Notes: generated from the letters alone by a model not told the origin. 64,000 nt of DNA from Oasisia sp. SBJ-2009 (GCA_964017155.1 OZ024865.1:17758087-17822086), one strand, 5' to 3'. Positions 36,280-50,745 are shown, numbered from the stretch's first letter. Numbers and translations are program-made.

Positions 36280-36989
36280 AGTCAAGCAGATACTTTATTT
36301 TAGTGTAATTTTCACATGGCCACACAGGTTACAAGCGAACGTGTTGGTTTTGGTTCGGAGAACAATCTGTCCTCTCTTGTTGGCTTGTTTCGTTTGTCTT
36401 CGCTGAAAGATAACCTGTGAACGTCACTGCAAATAAACAGACGTTTGAAATCAAATTACTAGTTATGATAACACCTATCAACTGCAGCATCAAAACCAAG
36501 AATTGATTGCAGAAAACATGTTCTATATCCGTAATTCTTAGCAATTGGATATCACAATAAACTTGATTGATTATTTAATATCTTTCTTTCATTAACAAGC
36601 CAAATGCATTAACATGACATTATGTATTAGTCATGGCTTGCAGAATAATACTGAATAAATCACTGTTCAGAAAAACATCCGTTATATCATGGTGTCACCA
36701 GGTAAACTAAATACACACGTGGTAAAATTACAACGGATGAAGACAAGAACGAGGTTGACAACCACTATCATATGTAGGTTACCTTTCTTTCTGTCTGCTT
36801 ATCGATGGCCACAGCAATTATTGCAGGTATGGACACAACGGCGGCTCTGACAGTCGAAGAAACCTCTGTAGCCGTAGCATGTCCTGTAGCGAAGAGGACG
36901 TCCCCACTTGCAGTACACGTATTGGTTGCATCCGTTGCAAACGGTTGATTGCCAGCCGCTGTACCGCTCACAGTAAGACTCTCTGCAGC
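36280..36989 (-). pseudogene. Cys-rich secreted protein gene, copy A (3' exons only)
   Basis: Last coding exon 36989-36783, acceptor ATGTCGTAG, reading GCRESYCERYSGW, CNGCNQYVYCKWG, RPLRYRTCYGYRG, CVHTCNNCCGHR and stop TAA at 36799-36801. Donor GTAACC after the stop leads to a 3' UTR exon from 36426 (acceptor TTTATTTGCAG), AATAAA at 36294-36299. The first ~37 codons of the exon encode the same residues as copy C, with synonymous changes only, so it was under selection until recently or still is. Upstream exons were not found; a LINE relic begins near 37.4 kb. It may be a 5'-lost pseudogene, or the 5' exons may be too diverged to see. Confidence 0.6.
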
Positions 36990-37379
36990 CTACGACATGC
37001 GTACGGGTACATTTGACCTATAAGTACTTTGGGTAGAACAAATACACGTGAATAATGTAATCAACAGGATCACCATTTCATGAAATATTGTTCCTTTCGA
37101 AATTTTCTAGTTTGGATATTTTGGGGAGCAATAGTCTGCTATACATATCAACAACGTATATATTCTATCATACTATATACGCAATTACCCACTTGTTACT
37201 ATATATATCTTAATACACTAAAGATAACACACGTTGTGCAAAATATGGGTGCAATTTAAGTCTTACAAACTTACTATCATATCAGACAATGGAAGTAAAT
37301 ACTGTTAATGGCACTAAGTGTATAACAAGTTACATTATTTGATATTATTTCATCTATGTTTCTATGAGATACAACATTA

Positions 37380-39165
37380 TGTTGTTACTTCGCCGCGTCT
37401 AATGTTCTTATCATTGACAGTCCAGTGTCAAACATAGCATTCGCCGGCAAAGTCTTGGAGTTGCAGTTCGTCGTATGCTTAACCATCTCACTTTGAATGG
37501 GCTGCATGAAGAATACCAATCGGCATATAAGATGCTTCACAGTACATAAACAGCTCTACTTCGAGTTCAGCATGACATTTCTAGGGAACTCGACAAGAAT
37601 CGTGCAATTTAATTTGTCATGCTGGACTTATCAAGTGCGTTTGACACGATTGATCATGAACAGTTGCTAACACTATTGCATGACGAATAAGGTGTTCGTG
37701 AAAAGGCGTTATCATGGTTCCGGACGTACTTGGAAGACCGCACCCACTGTGTCCAGATAGACTCAAAAACATCCGGGACTATTCCGCTACATAGTGGTGT
37801 GCCACAGGGCTCGGCGCTTGGCCCAGTTATGTTCACTTTATACACCACCCCAATGCAGCGGGTTTTCAAAACACATGGCATAAAATACCATAAATATGCT
37901 GACTATATTCAATTATATGCGTCGTACAATCCCGCTACTGTCAAGTCTACTCTATGGATAAGAGACAGAAGACACTAAACATAATACAGACCTTCATCAA
38001 CAAATGCCTGCGCAGAATCCTACACTTGATGTGGACAAAAAGGTACCAAACACTACACTCTGGAAGATGACCAAGCAACTACCAATAGAAAAATGAAAAA
38101 AGAAGAGGAAATGCAGGTGGATAGGACATACACCCAGGAAACCAGCAAAACCCATCACCCGTCAAGCCACTACCTGTAAGAGGAGAAGAGGTAGGACACG
38201 AAACACCTGGCAAAGAGTCACGGAAAAAGAAACAAAGATATGGGATACACCAGGAGATAAATGGAGAGGATGGCCACTGACAGAAAATGGTGGCGTTCCT
38301 TGGTCGATGGCCTATGCTCCCAGCGAGCGAAAAGGCATAAGTAAGTACGTAAGTACGTAAGTAAGTAAGTAAGTAAGTAACAATCCCGCTACACCAGGCG
38401 ACAAAGTGGAAACTGCGAGGCGACTCACATACTATATCGGGGAAGTCAGACGATGGATGGCGTTGCATATTTTGAAATTAAATGGTGACAAATTAAGATG
38501 ATGATGTTTACATCAAAACATAATCTGAAGACGTACAGGGGTTGCTCCTTAACGATAGGAGATAACACGGTTTCACCATCAGACCCATATGGAATCTAGG
38601 AGTTCACGTGAACCAATATATGTCGATGACAGATCATGTGACTGCTGTGTGTGCCGCGTATAACTACCATATATATATAGACTGTCATCAATATGGCACT
38701 ACCTAACAACTGAAACCTAAAAAATGCAATTAACGCTCTCGTCACCTATCGGCTGGACTACTGCAACTCACTGCTATATAACATACAGTTATCACAGACA
38801 TCTCGGTTACAGCATGTCCAGAACAATGAAGCCAGCCTATTGACACGCACCAGTAAACACGACCACATCATACCAGTTTGAAGAAACTGCAATGGTTGCC
38901 AGCTGAGAGCCGAATCGCCCTCAAAACGTTGGTAATGACTTTTAAATGCATGAATGGTTTGGCGCCGTCTTATCTTGTTGAACTTGTTCACCCACGAACG
39001 CGTGACGGACGCCTACGCCAGAACTATACTCCAACATTGCACTAAGGCATAACCGAGAAGTGTATTGGCGATTCGGCATTTGGCGCAGCAGCACCACGAC
39101 TATTGCATAACCTACCTGTGACCATTCGTGCATCTAAACATTATATGTATTTATAAAGTGTTTAA
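37380..39165 (+). mobile_element. Jockey/CR1/L2-like LINE relic, split by another LINE
   Basis: RT blocks MLDLSSAFDTIDHEQLL and SGVPQGSALGPVMFTLY precede 37938, and LDYCNSLLYNIQLSQTSRLQ with the C-terminal region follow 38393. Many stops and shifts (the FADD position reads YADYIQLY). Interrupted at 37939-38379. Confidence 0.75.
37939..38379 (+). mobile_element. RTE-like LINE 3' fragment with TSD
   Basis: The 3' end of an RTE-type RT (TFINKCLRRILHLMW, RKCRWIGHTPRKP, RGRTRNTWQR) ending in (GTAA)n. ACAATCCCGCTAC occurs on both sides (37926-37938 and 38380-38392), a 13-bp target-site duplication. 5'-truncated, as usual for LINEs. Confidence 0.85.
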
Positions 39166-40599
39166 AGACATATCCTTTAATTACACATTTTATTTAATTC
39201 AAATTGTTGTGAAATGACGGACACTGTTTTAAAATTTCTTTTTAGTTTTATCGACGTTTTAATCAGAGTTTATGTTTTAGATTAATGTATAGATAATTTA
39301 CATAAACATATTTAGTAAATGTTTTAATGTTATACATATTTATATAATTAACAGAAGATTAGTACTATATATCTTTAACACAGTGTTTAATTTATTTTTA
39401 ATTTATTTATATTATTTATATAAGTTACATACAAAGGTTTACTAGTGTACATATTAAACTAAGATTTGAATTGATTTATATTAATTTGTATAATTTACCC
39501 ATATATTTATTAATACATATGTTATGTCTTGTACAGCGCATCGATTCGCCATGCGGGAATTAGAGCAGAAATATTATTTTATTATTATTTTTAGCAGTGC
39601 CCATGAGGAGTTTGAAACGACCAGAGTTGTACTTGTGTATAACGACGATATCTTCACGAAGGTAATACGATGCATAACTTATAGAAGAAGAACGTTTTGT
39701 CCATAGTATGTTTTATATTTAAAGTAATTGATTTAATGTTAGTGTATATGTTGGGTCAAAATCATAACTAATAACAGTGTACGACACAGGCGCCCTGTCC
39801 ATGCACGTCCACAAAGGTCCCTCCACGCAACAGGGACAACGAAGAAGCCAAGATGGTAGGGCACGTCACTTGCTTTGTTGAGACACACAAGTAGACGCTA
39901 GGCAGCTAATGGAATATTATTCACCGAATACCTGATTTATATAAGTTACAACCATAACCTTTAAACGGTACTTAGACCAGTGTGCTCGACAACCCTGGAG
40001 GGCATTAATTTTGTCAGCTTTACTTGTGTCCTCATTGCGAACTGGCAGGTTTTTGAACGATCGAGTGAGAGTGAATTTTGCGCATGTATATTTTATTTGG
40101 TGAATATCATGAGACATCTATTTGTCGACGTTGCGTTTTTATGTACAACCTATTGTATGAGTATTATAACATAAAGTTGTGTTATTTTCCAGCTGTAATG
40201 CACTTGTATGTGTAACCCTGGTGCATACTTGTAGTCACCAGAGGGCACCGACGTATAATATCAAGCCCAGCTAATCAATCTGGACAACTTGTTAGGCGCA
40301 GTATGCCCTGGGCTTGCCACCGGTCCATATCTAGTATTGGGACCCAGTAATCAATTATCACCAGCGGCATGCGAAGCGGGTTTGCCTGCAATTGAAGCCG
40401 GTTCCCCCAAATTAATTCCTTACACATGGATATGTGGAAATTATCATGAATATAGCCACAATTCATGTAAAAAAACATATAATTAAATGATACTATTCTA
40501 ATCAATACTACGTTATTCTAAAAGAATATGTGTTTTTTAAATAAACTATTATTATATGTTGGACGCGCTTCATAACTATTACACGATTATCTCAATACA
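39166..40599. other. AT-rich stretch without recognised features
   Basis: 39170-39540 is very AT-rich. No coding or repeat structure that I can support. Confidence 0.5.
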
Positions 40600-40619
40600 C
40601 TGACACGGCAGGTTCATTG

Positions 40620-41661
<1,042 letters not shown>

Positions 41662-41861
41662 GCCCCGTTTCATTCAATCGTGTCACGTTACCTTACAGTG
41701 AATTTTTAAAAGAAATATTGTCTGTTTTCAAATAGGGGTGTCGGTGTTGCATACACGAAATGCAGGAAACACGACTGATTGTTCTGGTGTGACCGTCTGG
41801 TGTAGAATTGATTAAACGTGCTCCAATGCAAACTAAGGTGTGAATCCAAGCAATACATTAG

Positions 41862-43858
41862 ATTTAACAAGATTTAACAAGATTGCCACCTAGAGAATCA
41901 ACTCAAGATGGCAGGTGGTCAAGGAAGCCCTTTGACTTATCGAGAGTCCAACCTATCTATCTAAATGTACCCCGCCCTTCTTAGGTACATGTCAATTTTA
42001 ATATTAACACTACTAGCACTTACACAATCAGCCGATAATCTGTTCCATTCATTTACTGTTCTTTGTGAAAATGAAAATTTTCTAATATCTAATCTACACT
42101 GCTTCTTTGCTAATATACATCCATGTCCTCTAGTCCTTCTCTCTTCCTTAACTGAGAAAAAAATATTTCTGTCAATATTTTCATACCCATTCAATATTTT
42201 AAAAACTTCTATCTGATCTCCTCGCAGTCTCCTGGTTACTAGTGTTGTTAATCCACATTCTTTTAGACGCATTTCATAACTAATATTCCTGAGTTTTTGT
42301 ATCATTTTGGTTGCTCTTCTTTGTACTCTTTCTAGTATATCAATATCCTTCTTGCGATATGGCCTCCATGCCTGTATGCAATATTCTAAATGAGGCCTAA
42401 CTATTGTTTTGTACAGTGGTATTATTAGTTCTTTTTCCTTGTACACTATATTTCGCCTAATTAATCCAAGAATTTGGTTTCCCTTCGTTGCTGCAATTGC
42501 ACACTGTTCCGATACCTTCATATCAGCACTAATAGTTAACCCTAAGTCTTTTTCCTTTATGGTAGTTTATAGTACAGTATCACCCATTGTATATTGTGCA
42601 TCTTCATTCCCATGTCCTGTGTGGAGGCACTTACACTTCCCATAATTAAACAGCATTTGCCACTTCTCAGACCATTCGGTCAACTTATTTAGATCATCTT
42701 GTAATTGCTGTCTCTCTGTATCACTTTTTATTTTTCTGAACACTTTTGTATCATCCGCAAACTTCAACACCTTGCTTATTATATCATCATCCAAATCATT
42801 GATATATATTAAGAACAAAATAGGTCCCAATACTGATCCCTGCGGTACTCCACTCAAAACCGATTTCCAGTTTGAAACCTCCCCATCAACTACTACTCTT
42901 TGTCTTCTATCAATAAGCCATTTTTCTATCCAGTTAATCATAACATTGCCTATGCCATGGGCCTTCAGTTTAAGTAGTAATCTTTGATGTGGCACTTTGT
43001 CAAAAGCTTTTTTAAAATCTAAGTATATTATATATACTGGTGATCCCTCATCTACCCATTTTGGGACATCTTCCAAAAAACATAAGATATTTGTTAAGCA
43101 TGACCTCGCTTTTAGAAACCCATGTTGAGATGGGTTAATCAAGTTATTTTTAATAAGAAAATCAACCAAGTGATCTTTAATTAGTCTTTCTAACAGTTTA
43201 CAAATCACCGATGTTAAACTCACTGATCTATAGTTCTCTGACTTGCTTCTTGATCCTTTTTTAAATAATGGTATGATGTTTGCTTCTTTCCATTCTAACG
43301 GAACTACTCCTTCCTCTAATGCCAAATTGAACACTGTTGCAAGTGGTGTGCTAATTTGTTCTACAATTTCCGGTAGTAATTTGGGAGGAATCCCATCCAC
43401 TCCAGGTGACTTATTATCCTTCATGTCCCTCATTTTCTTAGCTACCATTTTTGGTGTTACAATTAGTTGTCCTAAATAGTCTGACTCTCTCCCTTCGAAT
43501 TTAGTCTCTGGTACTGGTAATGCACTAATATCTTCCCTGGTAAATACCGAACTAAAGTATTCATTTAGGTTTTCTGTCATTAAGAATCCCTCTGTTATTA
43601 TGTTTCCATCAATATCCTCTAGAGGTCCGACCTTATCCTGAACTTTCTGTTTACTTCGAACATACGCATAACAACTCTTGCTGTCATGTTTTATATTAAA
43701 AGCTAATTTTTGTTTATAGCTTCTCTTTGAATTTCTAATTTCAGCTGTAGCTTGGTTAAGTGCTTCTTTATAAATGGCATAGTCTTCTTCACTTCCATTA
43801 TGTCTATATGTCTTCCACATCATTTGCTTGTATTTGATTTTTCTAATGGCTTCTTTTG
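41862..43858 (-). mobile_element. CR1-like LINE, 5'-truncated, with target duplication
   Basis: Same family as the 26.5-kb element, minus strand. RT part 43823-42567 with KSPGVDGIPPKLLPEIVEQ, FKKAFDKVPHQ, GVPQGSVLGPILFLIYIND and KFADDTKVF; then a stop within TVL (TAA) and continuation 42521-41961. The 3' end shows a terminal repeat (two TCTTGTTAAA). ATTAG flanks both ends (41857-41861, 43859-43863); block 2 has a single ATTAG at 60324-60328, the empty site. Confidence 0.9.
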
Positions 43859-44364
43859 ATTAGGCTGCATATGGTAAATTTGTGATCATGCGCTTAAAAG
43901 CACCAACCTAATTAAGGATTCCTTTGGTCCGCACGGCAATTGATAGTTGACATGCAATGGAGCGACATTGTGGTGTCAGGTTGATATTCTGTGTGGTGCC
44001 GCGTAACAGAGACAGGTGTGTTGGTGACACGCAACCAACACAACGTATGCAATCATTCATACAGGTAGCCGTATTGAGGTATAGAAAAACTAATAAACGA
44101 AGTACACGGCGATAGATTTCAATCACAATATGATGCACCGTTTGTATGGGTATGTTTTTGTTAACGTTAATTTAAGTTGTTTTTGTTAAGTTAACGATTT
44201 TATGATATGGCGAGTTCGTGTACTCACTTTTTGTAGAAAGGTACCTTCCGTCAAAGAGTGTTTTGTTATAGGCGGTTACAATACAAAACGAGTAAAAAGA
44301 GTGTCATTCAGTATTTCATAGAACACTTTAAACATCATTTATCTGAAGTTTGAAAAAATGGCTT

Positions 44365-44829
<465 letters not shown>

Positions 44830-45184
44830 TTTACATACATACATACATACCTACATACATACAAACATATATACATTCGTACATATATACATACATTCTG
44901 ACGAACATGCATGTATGAATACTTAAGCCTGCACAAAAATCACATGATCTGTATTTGGTCACACATTGACATACAGTGTCATACACAAACGCACGCAGGC
45001 ACACACGCGCTCACACCTACGTGTACACGAACGCATACATAAACACCTTCCCACAGTATACGTGTAATCTGGCAATGTTCCCGTAATTACAGTATAATAT
45101 ACACTATCTTGCAGAAATAATATATTCCGTTTGTCTACAAGAAATAAACGTTGTTTTTGAGTCTACATACACTCCAGAGCCAAC

Positions 45185-47437
45185 GTGGATCGCGCCGCCC
45201 AGCATATCTGTGACGTAACACAGAAACTGGACGCTTTGTCTACCGATGCACCCAAGTTCATATTGGGTGATTTCAATCAGTGTAAACTCGAGAATTGTCT
45301 GCCAACTTACCACCAGTACATTACGTGCTCAACCCGTATGAACAAAACAATTGACTTGTGCTACGGTTCGGTGCCCACTGCGTATCGGTCCATTGCCAAG
45401 CCGCCGATTGGTGACTCCGATCACAACACTGTCCACTTGGTACCCATTTATAAATGTGTCCTGAAGCGTGCAAAGTGTGTTGAGAGACAGGTCAAGGTGT
45501 GGAATGAAGACAGCGTAGCCAGACTACAAGGTTGCTTTGATTGTACGAACTGGGATGTTTTTCGGGATTCTTGTGATAGCCTGGATGAACTTACCGATGT
45601 TGTAACCAGTTACGTTTCTTTCTGTGTTGACACTGTTATACCTGTGAAGAAGTCCAAAGTGTTCCCGAATAACAAACCATGGGTTTCTAAACATCTAAAG
45701 AAAGTTTTGAACGAAAAGAAAAGGGTTTATTTTCTGGGAGATTTAGCTGAACGGAAGGAAGTTCAAAGGACGGTGAAATCAGAAATTAGGAAAGCAAGAG
45801 AGAATTACAAACAAAAAATAGAACTTAAGTTTAAAACAGGTGATATGAGAACAGTATGGGATGGCATTAAGACCATGAGTGACATGAAGCAAAATGGATA
45901 TAATTCCAAACGTTTATCGCCCTTAGGGGGTAAAGATGACGGGGCGTTTGCAGAGGATATGAATTCTTTCTATTCTCGTTTTGATAATCACGATTTTCGT
46001 TCTGTCATTGATGATATCATAAGCTCCACTAAGACAGATTGTAACCTACATATCGATGAAAAAGACGTGTTGGGAGTATTCCAGTGCACAAATGTGCGGA
46101 AAAGCCCTGGACCTGATGGTATTTCTGGTCAGGTTTTGAAGAATTGTGCCACTCAGTTGTCCGGTATCTTCCACTCCATCTTTCAGGCCTCCCTTAGCTT
46201 ACATAAAGTCCCTACCTTGTGGAAAACGTCTATTGTCGTGCCTGTCCCCAAGAAATCTCGTCCTGCTAGTCCTAACGATTTTCGTCCAGTAGCGTTGACG
46301 TCGCACGTAATGAAGAGTTTTGAAAACATCATTAAAACCATGATCATGACCCGTACAGACCATCTTTTAGATCCCCTGCAATTTGCATATCGGCCTGGGA
46401 GAGGGGTGGAGGATGCAGTCGCTACTCTAATAAATTATGTACTTTGTCATCTTGAGGACGCCAAAACCCATGCCAGAGTTCTCTATCTGGATATGAGTTC
46501 TGCCTTCAATACGCTGCAGCCTCACTTGTTGTTTAAGAAATTAATTTCCGAATTTAAGCTTGAATCTGAATTGGCGCTATGGGTGCTTGATTTTTTGGTG
46601 GGGAGACCCCAACAGGTTCGAGTGAATAACACAACTTCTAGCGTGAAGGTTGTTTCCACTGGCTCACCCCAAGGATGTGTCTTATCCCCTCTTTTATTCA
46701 TGTTATACACAAATGACTGCAGGAGCATCCGTCCGAATAGGTACTTTATTAAATTATCAGATGATACAGCTTTACTCAGTTTGTTGTCTAACGATGAAGT
46801 TGGCCATGGTCCTGTGTTAAACGACTTTGTTGCATGGTGTGATAGATCGTATTTGTGTCTAAATGCAACAAAAACCAAAGACATGTGCATTGATTTTAGG
46901 AAATACCCTCCATCCCAGTCTGATACTGTCATCCACGATAACAAGGTAGAGGTAGTTAACGAGTATAAATACCTCGGCACAACAATTGACAATAAGTTGA
47001 AATGGGACCGCCACTGCAGTGTCACGTACAAGAAATGCCAGCAGCGTCTTTACTGCCTTAGAAAACTTCGATCCTTTAATATTGATAACACCATTTTATC
47101 CATGTTTTACAAATCTTGTATACAGAGTGTTTTGACATTTTCTTTTATATTTTGGTTTGGAAACGTTAGCCAGAAAGACAAGAATAAATTGCAGCGCGTT
47201 GTAAATATTAGTAGCAAAATAACCGGCCTCAAACAAACCTCTGTCACTGCTTTGTCCGAAAAGCAGGTTCTCCGTAAAGCCAATAAAATTATCAACGACA
47301 GCACACACATCCTCTATAACGAGTACGTCCTTCTGCCCTCGTCCAGAAGGTTCAGATGTTCAATAACATCCAAAACAAACAGAAAGCGAGATTCATTCAT
47401 CCCAATGTCAGTACGACTCCTAAATTCAAAACTATGA
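45185..47437 (+). CDS. LINE ORF2 fragment: endonuclease C-terminus plus RT, frame intact
   Basis: 750 codons open without interruption. The frame is open upstream to the insertion edge (IHSRAN), so the true start is lost. Blocks: GDFNQ and GDSDHNTVHL (endonuclease), RKSPGPDGISGQVLKN, RPASPNDFRPVALTSH, LYLDMSSAFNTLQPH, SPQGCVLSPLLFMLYTND, KLSDDTALLSL (catalytic Asp pair kept, with Ser before it), then YKYLGTTIDNKLKW and RLYCLRKLRSF. The long open frame argues for recent insertion. It belongs to the L2/Rex/CR1 group; the exact clade needs a tree. Confidence 0.85.
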   Translation: MDRAAQHICDVTQKLDALSTDAPKFILGDFNQCKLENCLPTYHQYITCSTRMNKTIDLCYGSVPTAYRSIAKPPIGDSDHNTVHLVPIYKCVLKRAKCVERQVKVWNEDSVARLQGCFDCTNWDVFRDSCDSLDELTDVVTSYVSFCVDTVIPVKKSKVFPNNKPWVSKHLKKVLNEKKRVYFLGDLAERKEVQRTVKSEIRKARENYKQKIELKFKTGDMRTVWDGIKTMSDMKQNGYNSKRLSPLGGKDDGAFAEDMNSFYSRFDNHDFRSVIDDIISSTKTDCNLHIDEKDVLGVFQCTNVRKSPGPDGISGQVLKNCATQLSGIFHSIFQASLSLHKVPTLWKTSIVVPVPKKSRPASPNDFRPVALTSHVMKSFENIIKTMIMTRTDHLLDPLQFAYRPGRGVEDAVATLINYVLCHLEDAKTHARVLYLDMSSAFNTLQPHLLFKKLISEFKLESELALWVLDFLVGRPQQVRVNNTTSSVKVVSTGSPQGCVLSPLLFMLYTNDCRSIRPNRYFIKLSDDTALLSLLSNDEVGHGPVLNDFVAWCDRSYLCLNATKTKDMCIDFRKYPPSQSDTVIHDNKVEVVNEYKYLGTTIDNKLKWDRHCSVTYKKCQQRLYCLRKLRSFNIDNTILSMFYKSCIQSVLTFSFIFWFGNVSQKDKNKLQRVVNISSKITGLKQTSVTALSEKQVLRKANKIINDSTHILYNEYVLLPSSRRFRCSITSKTNRKRDSFIPMSVRLLNSKL

Positions 47438-47690
47438 TCACCTCTGGCGTTATGTGTGTATGTTGTATTTTTTTTTTTTTGGGAAAAGAAAGACCACAAT
47501 TACAATTTAACATTAATTTTAAAATTATATTATATAATTTATCTTGTATTTTATTATGATTGATGTTCACTTACTGTTTTAATAATGAATTTATTAGCAT
47601 TTTTTTTTATTTCTCTACTCTGTATTTTATATTTTTATGGCGACGAACGCTGCAAAAATTAATTTCCCGGTTCGGGACAATAAAGTTTTA

Positions 47691-48135
47691 TTGTATTGTA
47701 TTGTATTGTATTGTATTGTATTGTATTGTATTGTATTGTATTGTATTGTATTGTATTGTATTGTATTGTATTGTATTGTATTGTATTGTATTGTATTGTA
47801 TTGTATTGTATTGTATTGTATTGTATTGTATTGTATTGTATTGTATTGTATTGTATTGTATTGTATTGTATTGTATTGTATTGTATTGTATTGTATTGTA
47901 TTGTATTGTATTGTATTGTATTGTATTGTATTGTATTGTATTGTATTGTATTGTATTGTATTGTATTGTATTGTATTGTATTGTATTGTATTGTATTGTA
48001 TTGTATTGTATTGTATTGTATTGTATTGTATTGTATTGTATTGTATTGTATTGTATTGTATTGTATTGTATTGTATTGTATTGTATTGTATTGTATTGTA
48101 TTGTATTGTATTGTATTGTATTGTATTGTATTGTA
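47691..48135 (+). repeat. (TTGTA)n LINE tail, about 89 units
   Basis: Perfect pentamers follow ACAATAAAGTTTTA at the end of the LINE and stop at the insertion junction. Confidence 0.95.
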
Positions 48136-50420
48136 GTGACTCATTTATTATCAAACATTTGCAACATATTGATGCATGAATTTCTGAAAGTATTTCGTAA
48201 TAATATTACGTATGTAAGTTATATGTTGTGCGTTGGAAATTTAATGTTGCGACAGTAGACATAACTGCGTTTAACGTCACAGGGTATTACTTAAGCGGTT
48301 CTAACATGCAAACTACATCTTAGGCGAAACACGCAAACAAAAACTCACACCGCGCTACACAAATTGCTCTATTCGTTGTACTTACAGACGTTTTTGTTGA
48401 ACAAAACATGAAGCAAAGTGTAAATTACTCAAAGTTGCGGTTGAAGTTTTTACAAGTAGTATAGTAGTTTATTTCGTCGTAATTGCACAGTTCCTATCTG
48501 ACAGATACGGAATTGGGACTGGTCTACATAATGAATTTATGTCCCTGTGGACACATTAAAAACACTCTGCGATGTTGGGAGTCGATGTAGCGTTGCAACT
48601 GTGTCCATGTCTGTGCTATTTACAAGAATACACAATGTCAATTCAAAATATTAACACTATTAAAACACAAGTACAAATATGCCGTAGTCCGTAGACTTCA
48701 TATAGCAAAGTATTCGTAGGTGCATAGGAAACATAGTGTTATGACACTTACACATAACTGCGTTTAACGTCGCAGTGTAGTACTCAAGCGGTTCTAACAT
48801 GCAAACTACATCTTGGTCGACGTATTGTGCGTGCGTGCGTGCGTGCGTGCGTGTGTGTGTGTGTGTGTGTGTTTGTATGTAGTGCGGGAGCGGGTGTTCT
48901 CTGACTTCAGCAGCCTTTCAAAATGTGTCCGGTGACGTTACTACACTAAAACAAAACAGTTTTTCAAAGTACCCATTGACAACTAGACTAGTGACGCAAG
49001 TAGTTAGTAAAGATCAAACGTACAATACAAATCCACTGAAACTATCGCGAGGTATGTATACTGTAAGCGGGTGTTATGTATGCGTGCACACATGTAGGTG
49101 GGGGCGCGTGAGTGCATGCATGCGTGTGTGTATCAGAATGTGTGAATAAGTGTAAATCATTTGAATTTTGTGCTTGCACATATACACATTTATGTATGCA
49201 GATACTTATGTATGTACGTATGCATGTATGTGTGTATGTATGTAAATATGTATATAGATACATACATACATATGTACACACATACATACATACGTACATA
49301 CATACATACATACATACATACATACATACATACATACATACATACATACATACATACATACATACATACATACATACATACATACATTCAGATGTACATG
49401 CATGCATGAATACTCAAGCATACACAAAAATCACATGATCTATATTTGGTCACACATTCACATACAGTGTCAAAAACAAACGCACGCATGCACACACGCG
49501 CTCACACCTACGTTTCCACGAACGCATACATAAACACCTTCCCACAGTATACGTGTAATCTGGTGATGTACCCTTAATTACAGTCTAATCTACATTATCT
49601 TGCAGAAATAATATATGCCGTTTGTCTACAAAAAATAAACTTTGTTTTTTAGTCTAGTGACTTATTTATTATCACGCATTTGAAACATATTGATGCATGG
49701 ATCTCTGAAAGTATTTAGTAATAATATTACGTATGACTTTTTTATTGTAATTTATATGATGTGCGTAGGAAACTTGATTAACGTCACAGAGTATTACTTA
49801 GCGGATCAAACATGCAAACTCTAGTTGAAACACGCAAACATAAAACTCACACAGCGCTAGACAAATTGCTCCAACGTTTTTGTGGAGCAAAGTATAAATT
49901 ACTCAAAGTTGCGGCTGATGTTTTTGCAAGTATTATAACCGTGCATCTCGTCGTAACTACACAGTTCCTATCAGAAAACATATATGGACTAATGCGATTT
50001 TGGGAGTCTGTGTAGCGGTGCAATTGTTTCCATGTCTATGCTATTTGTTAGAATGCACAATGTTAATTCAAAATATTAACACTATTAAAAACAAGTACAA
50101 ATATGTATATACGTATGTATGTGTGTATGTTTGTATGTAAATATGTATGTGTATATATAGTTATGCATGTGTGTGTTTACGTATGTATGTATGTATGTAT
50201 GTATGTATGTGTGTATGTATGTATGTATGTATGTATGTACGTACGTACGCATGAACGTATACATTTATGTTGTATGTATATATGTACGGGCGTACATATA
50301 TGTATGTATGTATGTATGTATTTATTCATGTATGCATGATTGTATATATGTATGTATGTGTGTATATATGTATAGATGTATGTATATGTGTATGTATGTA
50401 TGCAGGCATGTATGTATGTA

Positions 50421-50457
<37 letters not shown>

Positions 50458-50640
50458 GTATGTATGTATGTTTATATTGTAAATGGTTGTATTTATACTT
50501 TATACAAGCGATGTATTAACGTATTCCATTATACACAACACGGGACTTATTACTCGTTTTGTTACCTGCCTGCAACATAATATCAAAAATTATTCAGCAA
50601 ATAAATTATTGGGAGTGAGTGTGTCTGTATTTTTTAACCC
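48136..50640. other. block-1 non-coding sequence with microsatellites
   Basis: 48136-49120 matches block 2. 49400-49800 resembles 44930-45165 joined to 48136 onward, so part of this region is an internal duplication. (TGCG)n/(GT)n at 48826-48875, (CATA)n at 49255-49386, (GTAT)n at 50104-50475. No gene. Confidence 0.6.
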
Positions 50641-50648
50641 TGCTGTAC

Positions 50649-50745
50649 TGCTGTAATGCCATTGTCGTAATGTGTAATTGGCAGTTAACAATTGTGGCTG
50701 TAATGCCATTGTCGTAATGTGTAATTGGCAGTTAACAATTGTGCT
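50649..50745 (+). repeat. two tandem 48-bp units
   Basis: TGTAATGCCATTGTCGTAAT and what follows occurs twice in a row; block 2 (62263-62300) has one unit. Confidence 0.85.

Larger units (their letters stand above)
45166..48135 (+). mobile_element. L2/Rex-like LINE with pentanucleotide tail
   Basis: A 2.97-kb, 5'-truncated insertion. In block 2 GAGTCTA joins GTGACTTATTT directly (61381-61391); here the two halves are at 45160-45165 and 48136 onward. The insertion runs from inside the endonuclease domain to a 3' UTR with AATAAA and (TTGTA)n. No clear target duplication. Confidence 0.9.
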
